Shown one piece after another: positions 7,498 through 11,997 of a stretch of 11,997 nt of DNA. Within the stretch, counting starts at the first letter, position 1; every line of letters begins with the position of its first letter. The position numbers and the translations under genes were made by a program. Source of the stretch: Comamonadaceae bacterium (GTDB taxonomy: Bacteria; Pseudomonadota; Gammaproteobacteria; Burkholderiales; Burkholderiaceae); assembly GCA_947374535.1 (NCBI GenBank), contig CANCCJ010000078.1, positions 1-11,997 on the forward strand, read 5' to 3'. The notes under the pieces were generated by a model. The model saw nothing but the letters and a program-made list of their open reading frames with translations. It had not been told where the DNA came from and made no database searches.

Positions 7498-7506
7498 CGA
7501 TCAGCC
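7484..7506 (-). terminator. Weak hairpin with T-tract at the end of the IclR-family gene
   Basis: On the minus strand GGC-T-GAT, a 5-nt loop and ATCGCC form a six-pair stem with one bulged base (7506-7489), followed by TTTTTCTT (7488 downward). It spans both stop codons of the convergent genes, so it is short and may be only a partial terminator for the IclR-family transcript. No matching T-tract serves hpaR on the plus strand. Confidence 0.35.
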
Positions 7507-8214
7507 CATCACCGCGCAGATGCGACTTGCTGCCGACGTGAGCACCTTTGCCACGCTGACCTCGTTGACATCATGCGGCAGATAAAGCACGGCAATGGCT
7601 GCAGGCTGACCACTAGAGAGATAAAGTGGCACCGCGATGGACGCAATGCCATGAATCACCTCGTTTTCGCTTACCTCAAAAGGTTGCGGTGGGAATTTTT
7701 TTGGCTTTAACAGGGACTGAATCACCTTACCCGGTGCCCCCTGACCAATGGCATGTCGGCTGCCCGGTTTCTTGCCCAGCGTTGTCTCAAGATTTTTCGG
7801 CTCTGCACTGCTCAATGTCACCGCAGATTCGCCGTCGTAGGTCACCAAAAAAGCGGTCATCTCAAGCGCGTCTGCTATGGCGGCTAGTTCAGGGGTCGCT
7901 GCCGACAGCAAATCTTTGGCAACGCCGCGCGCGAGGATCGCCAGCTTGGAGCCAAGGATGAGTCCACCCGCGCCATCACGCTCAATAAAGCCACTCTGCT
8001 CGAGCGTCTTGACGAGACGATAGCCCATGGAGCGGTGAATTTTTAGCTGCTGTGACAGCGTCGCAACGCTGATGGGCTCTGACACGCTGCCAATGATTTC
8101 TAGCGCAGCAAGGCCTCGCGCCAAAGTCTGAGAGCCTCCCTCTGCCTTGAGTTCACGCGAATTCACAGTTTGAAGTTTTGCCATCTGCTCACCCATTGAA
8201 TGCTTGCTTTTCAT
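7501..8214 (-). CDS. IclR-family regulator divergent from mobA
   Basis: 237-residue IclR-family transcription factor. The N-terminal winged helix-turn-helix lies at about 29-80: SQTLARGLAALEIIG, then SVATLSQQLKIHRSMGYRLVKTLEQSGFIER with the recognition helix around HRSMGYRLVKTL. The C-terminal effector domain includes AIGQGAPGKVI (about 155-165) and GIASIAVPLY, typical of IclR ligand domains. It is slightly short for the family (usually 250-270). The start at 8214 is supported by GAGG six nt upstream; later ATGs at 8196 and 8184 are possible. It is divergent from mobA across only 69 nt containing a large inverted repeat, so control of mobA and itself is the likely role. The effector is probably 3-hydroxybenzoate or a related aromatic acid (inference). 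The regulator known for Comamonas mobA (MobR) belongs to the MarR family, so this is not that protein. Confidence 0.88.
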   Translation of the reverse strand: MKSKHSMGEQMAKLQTVNSRELKAEGGSQTLARGLAALEIIGSVSEPISVATLSQQLKIHRSMGYRLVKTLEQSGFIERDGAGGLILGSKLAILARGVAKDLLSAATPELAAIADALEMTAFLVTYDGESAVTLSSAEPKNLETTLGKKPGSRHAIGQGAPGKVIQSLLKPKKFPPQPFEVSENEVIHGIASIAVPLYLSSGQPAAIAVLYLPHDVNEVSVAKVLTSAASRICAVMG

Positions 8215-8234
8215 TACACGCCTCGGTTAGGATA

Positions 8235-8269
8235 TCTCTATATTTGATGCTGTGTTGCAATTATAGAGA
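8235..8269. promoter_or_regulatory. Inverted repeat between the IclR-family gene and mobA; candidate operator with divergent -10 boxes
   Basis: TCTCTATA (8235-8242) and TATAGAGA (8262-8269) are perfect inverted arms, and the symmetry extends inward to TTG (8244-8246) and CAA (8258-8260), giving 11 of 12 pairs around centre 8252. The arms contain possible -10 boxes on both strands: TATATT (8239-8244) toward mobA and TATAAT (8265-8260, minus strand) toward the regulator gene. No good -35 box precedes TATATT, as is common for activator-dependent promoters. A dimer or tetramer of the IclR-family protein bound here could control both genes. mobA itself has a strong ribosome-binding site, AAGGAG at 8271-8276, seven nt before its ATG. 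Confidence 0.6.
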
Positions 8270-8283
8270 CAAGGAGACCTTTC

Positions 8284-10179
8284 ATGCAGTTCCATCACCG
8301 CGGCTACGTTTCAGAAAACCCCCGCATCAAACCGGCCGCAGGCTACGGCCTCAACCGCCCCACTGAAATTCCTGACGAGATGGATGTGCTCATTGTTGGC
8401 ACAGGCCCCGCCGCGGTGACCGTTGCTGCGCAGTTGTCGCATTTCCCCAGCATCCATGTGCGTGCCATTGAAAAGCGCGAAGGTCGGCTGACACAAGGAC
8501 AAGCTGATGGCATTCAAGCTCGTTCAGTCGAAACTTTCCAAGCATTTGGCTTTGCAAACGCCATCGTGGATGAGGCTTACCGCAACGTTGAGATGTGCTT
8601 TTGGAAACCCGACGATAAGAACCCCGAAAACATCGTGCGAGTCTCGCGCGTGCCTGACGATGCACATGGTGTAAGCGAATTTCCACATATTTATGTGAAC
8701 CAATCGCGCGTCTTAGATTATTTTTTGGGCTATGCAGCGCAAGCGCCTGGCAGGGTCGTGCCCGATTACGGTGTTGATTTTCTTGACCTCGAAATTGACG
8801 AGCGGCATGAATATCCAGTGGCTGCACGCATTCAATATGTCGCAGGTCCACGCAAAGGTGAAATACGCACCGTACGTGCGAAATACTTGGTCGGTGGCGA
8901 TGGTGCACGCAGCGCCGTGCGTACCGCGCTCGGACACAAGTTAGAAGGCGATGCCTCCTTGCATGCATGGGGCGTGATCGACGTGTTGTGCAACACAGAC
9001 TTCCCCGATTTCCAGGTGAAGTGTTCCATTCAATCGCACAACGCTGGCAATATCTTGTTGATCCCTCGCGAAGGTGGCTACCTCTCGCGTTTATACGTCG
9101 ATCTGGGCAACCTCGACGAAAACGATGCGGGCGAAATCCGCAACACCAGTCTTGATGAAATTATCCGACGCGCCAATGCCATCTTGCATCCTTACACACT
9201 GGATGTGAAGAGCATTGCTTGGTGGTCGGTCTACGAAGTAGCGCACCGGGTGACCACTGGATTTGACAACGTCCCTGCTGAACGCGTTGGCAAGCAGCAT
9301 CCACGCGCCTTCATCATGGGTGATGCGTGTCACACACACTCAGCCAAGGCAGGCCAAGGCATGAACGTATCGATTCAGGACGGTTGGAACCTGTCATGGA
9401 AACTCGCTGCCGTGCTTGAAGGCCGCGCACCCGAGTCATTGCTTGACACGTATTCAGCCGAGCGTCGTGTGATCGCGCAAGACCTCATCAACTTCGACAA
9501 AGAATGGTCCACACTCATGGCCCGCCCTGTCGAGGCATGGGATGACCCTCAAGACTTGGCTCGTTGGTACGAAAAAACGATTGAGTTCCCTATGGGTTTC
9601 ATGACCCAGTACCCCAAGAACCAAATCGTTGCAGGCCTTGAACACCAAAATTTAGCGACCGGCTTTCCGATTGGCAAACGCTTCAAATCAACGGAGGTAA
9701 TGCGACGCGCTGACAACCGTTGGCGTCAACTTGGCCACTTGCATGAAGCAGATGGCCGCTGGCGTGTTTATGTGTTCGCTGATGGTGCAGCACCCGCAAC
9801 CTTCGGCACAGTGACGGCGGACTTCGCACAATGGTGGGAAAACGACACAGAGTCACCCCGCATCAAGTACACACCAAAGGATGGAGACACGGATGCCATC
9901 TTCGACACCAAGGTGATCTACCAACAAGACTACACCGAGGTTGAACCAGGTAATGTGCCTGCAGTATTCAAACCCACCAAAACACCTTTTGGCCTCATCG
10001 ATGTCAACCAAATCTTTGCAGCAGGTCATGGGCGTGACATTTTCCGTGACCGCGAAATCCATAGAGACGGCGCCATCGTCGTTGTGCGTCCTGACCAGTA
10101 TGTTTCAGGCATCTTCCCACTCAGTGCACGCGATGAACTCAAGACGTTCTTTGCGCAACACATGTTGCCCGTGAAGTAA
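8284..10179 (+). CDS. mobA: 3-hydroxybenzoate 4-monooxygenase MobA
   Basis: 631-residue class A flavoprotein monooxygenase of the phenol-hydroxylase type (Comamonas testosteroni MobA 639). It uses FAD, NADPH and O2 to hydroxylate 3-hydroxybenzoate to protocatechuate. MQFHHRGYVS at the start, QGQADGIQARSVETFQAFGF and THSAKAGQGMNVS follow MobA closely as I remember it. The DG motif GGDGARS is at 204-210 and the GD motif IMGDACHTH at 344-352. Residues I recall lining the substrate site in C. testosteroni MobA are present at the same or shifted-by-one positions: Asp75, His135, Lys246 and Tyr271. The C-terminal thioredoxin-like domain (about 440-631, with WRVYVFAD) is typical of phenol hydroxylases. 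One oddity is that the FAD GxGxxG motif reads GTGPAA (39-44), with Ala for the third Gly. It stands alone, divergent from an IclR-family regulator and convergent with pobA. Confidence 0.92.
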   Translation: MQFHHRGYVSENPRIKPAAGYGLNRPTEIPDEMDVLIVGTGPAAVTVAAQLSHFPSIHVRAIEKREGRLTQGQADGIQARSVETFQAFGFANAIVDEAYRNVEMCFWKPDDKNPENIVRVSRVPDDAHGVSEFPHIYVNQSRVLDYFLGYAAQAPGRVVPDYGVDFLDLEIDERHEYPVAARIQYVAGPRKGEIRTVRAKYLVGGDGARSAVRTALGHKLEGDASLHAWGVIDVLCNTDFPDFQVKCSIQSHNAGNILLIPREGGYLSRLYVDLGNLDENDAGEIRNTSLDEIIRRANAILHPYTLDVKSIAWWSVYEVAHRVTTGFDNVPAERVGKQHPRAFIMGDACHTHSAKAGQGMNVSIQDGWNLSWKLAAVLEGRAPESLLDTYSAERRVIAQDLINFDKEWSTLMARPVEAWDDPQDLARWYEKTIEFPMGFMTQYPKNQIVAGLEHQNLATGFPIGKRFKSTEVMRRADNRWRQLGHLHEADGRWRVYVFADGAAPATFGTVTADFAQWWENDTESPRIKYTPKDGDTDAIFDTKVIYQQDYTEVEPGNVPAVFKPTKTPFGLIDVNQIFAAGHGRDIFRDREIHRDGAIVVVRPDQYVSGIFPLSARDELKTFFAQHMLPVK

Positions 10180-10199
10180 TTTCACACCAACAGTTGTAA

Positions 10200-10234
10200 A
10201 AAAATGCCTGATGGGCTCCCCATCAGGCATTTTT
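10200..10234. terminator. Bidirectional Rho-independent terminator between mobA and pobA
   Basis: ATGCCTGATGGG (10204-10215), a 3-nt loop and CCCATCAGGCAT (10219-10230) form a perfect 12-bp stem, lengthened to 16 bp by A-T pairs on both sides. On the plus strand it ends in TTTTT, 20 nt after the mobA stop. On the minus strand it ends in seven Ts, about 20 nt after the pobA stop. It therefore serves both convergent genes. Confidence 0.92.
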
Positions 10235-10252
10235 ACTTGGGCTCTACTGGGT

Positions 10253-11440
<1,188 letters not shown>

Positions 11441-11512
11441 TCAAATCCTTATCTGTAGAAGTGCAGCGAGATTAAAGGTCGATTTGATCTAGTGCAAATT
11501 CCAAACCCGAAT

Positions 11513-11553
11513 GCTGCGCGATGAATAGAATAGTTGCACGATGATCGCGCAAC
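11513..11553. promoter_or_regulatory. Three-half-site operator of PcaU/PobR type between pobA and pobR
   Basis: Three copies of a 10-mer with consensus G(T/C)TGC(G/A)CGAT are present: GCTGCGCGAT (11513-11522), GTTGCACGAT (11533-11542) and, inverted, ATCGCGCAAC (11544-11553). The last two form a palindrome with a single central base and 9 of 10 pairs matched. The first is a direct repeat exactly 10 bp before the palindrome, 20 bp or two helical turns from its partner. This palindrome-plus-direct-repeat layout is what I recall for PcaU and PobR of Acinetobacter, and the core CGAT-N-ATCGC also resembles the PcaR box of Pseudomonas. A possible pobR -10 box, TAGAAT (11526-11531), lies inside it, which suggests autoregulation. 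The remainder of 11438-11575 has no near-consensus promoter for pobA, consistent with dependence on an activator. Confidence 0.7.
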
Positions 11554-11575
11554 CTACATTCACACCTCAAACACC

Positions 11576-11997
11576 ATGAACAAAGCAGACTGGATTGAAG
11601 GCATGGCCCGAGGTATGGCTGTGTTGGAGAGTTTCGACACAGAACGCCAGCGCCTCAATGCCACCCTCACCGCACAGCGTACGGGACTGACGCGTGCTGC
11701 CGCACGCAGGCATTTGCTGACCTTAACGCATCTAGGTTATTTGGAAACAGATGGCCAGTACTACTGGCTGTCAGCCAAAGTGCTTGGATTTGCTGGCAGC
11801 TATTTGTCAGGTGCGCGATTGCCTCGGGCCGTGCAACCGACCCTGCATCAGTTGAGCTTGGCCACGCAGCTGTCGTGTTCTGTGGCTGTGCTGCAAAACG
11901 ATGCGGTGATCATCGTGGCACGCGGCATTTGGCAAGGACCAGACTTGCCTGCCAAAGCAAGCCACAACGTACTGGCTTACGGACTGCACGTTGGCAC
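11576..11997 (+). CDS. pobR: IclR-family regulator of the PcaR/PcaU/PobR group (3' end outside window)
   Basis: Open frame of 140 codons running off the right edge; full family length is about 250-280. It begins MNKADWIEGMARGMAVLESFD, and the helix-turn-helix continues through LTAQRTGLTRAAARRHLLTLTHLGYLETDG (about 31-60), matching the PcaR/PobR group, where the second helix carries R-A-A-x-R-R. The start of the effector domain follows, with SAKVLGFAGSYL and QLSCSVAVLQNDAVIIVARG. Its placement divergent from pobA, with a three-half-site operator between, points to a 4-hydroxybenzoate-responsive activator of pobA. No Shine-Dalgarno precedes the ATG; the in-frame ATG at 11603 is less likely because it would cut into the conserved segment. 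A protocatechuate-responsive PcaR/PcaU-like role cannot be excluded from sequence alone. Confidence 0.85.
   Translation, partial: MNKADWIEGMARGMAVLESFDTERQRLNATLTAQRTGLTRAAARRHLLTLTHLGYLETDGQYYWLSAKVLGFAGSYLSGARLPRAVQPTLHQLSLATQLSCSVAVLQNDAVIIVARGIWQGPDLPAKASHNVLAYGLHVG

Noticed and set aside
8390..8968. 192-codon minus-strand open frame within mobA
   Set aside because: Antisense to a strongly recognised MobA region, with an Arg/His/Cys-rich translation and no motif; a shadow frame.

Overview
The window is a densely packed block of aromatic-degradation genes, probably from a betaproteobacterium of the order Burkholderiales (Comamonadaceae-like). The clues are the 3-hydroxybenzoate 4-monooxygenase that resembles Comamonas MobA, the split hpaG1/hpaG2 arrangement, an IclR-type PobR beside pobA, and moderate GC content. 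The taxonomic call is an inference from gene content and remembered family sequences; no search was run. There are no tRNA, rRNA, CRISPR or mobile-element signals.

Left part (1-6868, all minus strand): an eight-gene operon for meta-cleavage of homoprotocatechuate (3,4-dihydroxyphenylacetate). In transcription order it is hpaG1-hpaG2-hpaE-hpaD-hpaF-hpaH-(ketopantoate-reductase-like gene)-hpaI, with hpaI running off the left edge. Genes overlap by 4 nt or are 2-27 nt apart. Together they cleave the ring (HpaD), oxidise the semialdehyde (HpaE), isomerise and decarboxylate (HpaF, HpaG), hydrate (HpaH) and split the product to pyruvate and succinate semialdehyde (HpaI). The embedded PanE/ApbA-family reductase is the one member with no place in the textbook pathway.

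Control of the operon (6869-7497): a near-consensus sigma-70 promoter for hpaG1 overlaps two pseudo-palindromes. The MarR-family repressor gene hpaR is transcribed divergently from the same region. hpaR ends 3 nt from the convergent end of an IclR-family gene.

Right part (7501-11997): the IclR-family gene is divergent from mobA (3-hydroxybenzoate to protocatechuate), with a large inverted repeat between them. mobA is convergent with pobA (4-hydroxybenzoate to protocatechuate), and one strong bidirectional terminator serves both. pobA is divergent from a partial IclR-family pobR. Their intergenic region contains a three-half-site operator with the geometry known for PcaU/PobR. The two hydroxylases feed protocatechuate, whose ring-cleavage genes are not in the window. 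The hydroxylase that would make homoprotocatechuate (hpaBC) is also absent.

I found no wholly new system. The most notable points are the reductase inside the hpa operon, the IclR rather than MarR regulator next to mobA, the altered FAD-binding motif of MobA, and three well-formed candidate operators.
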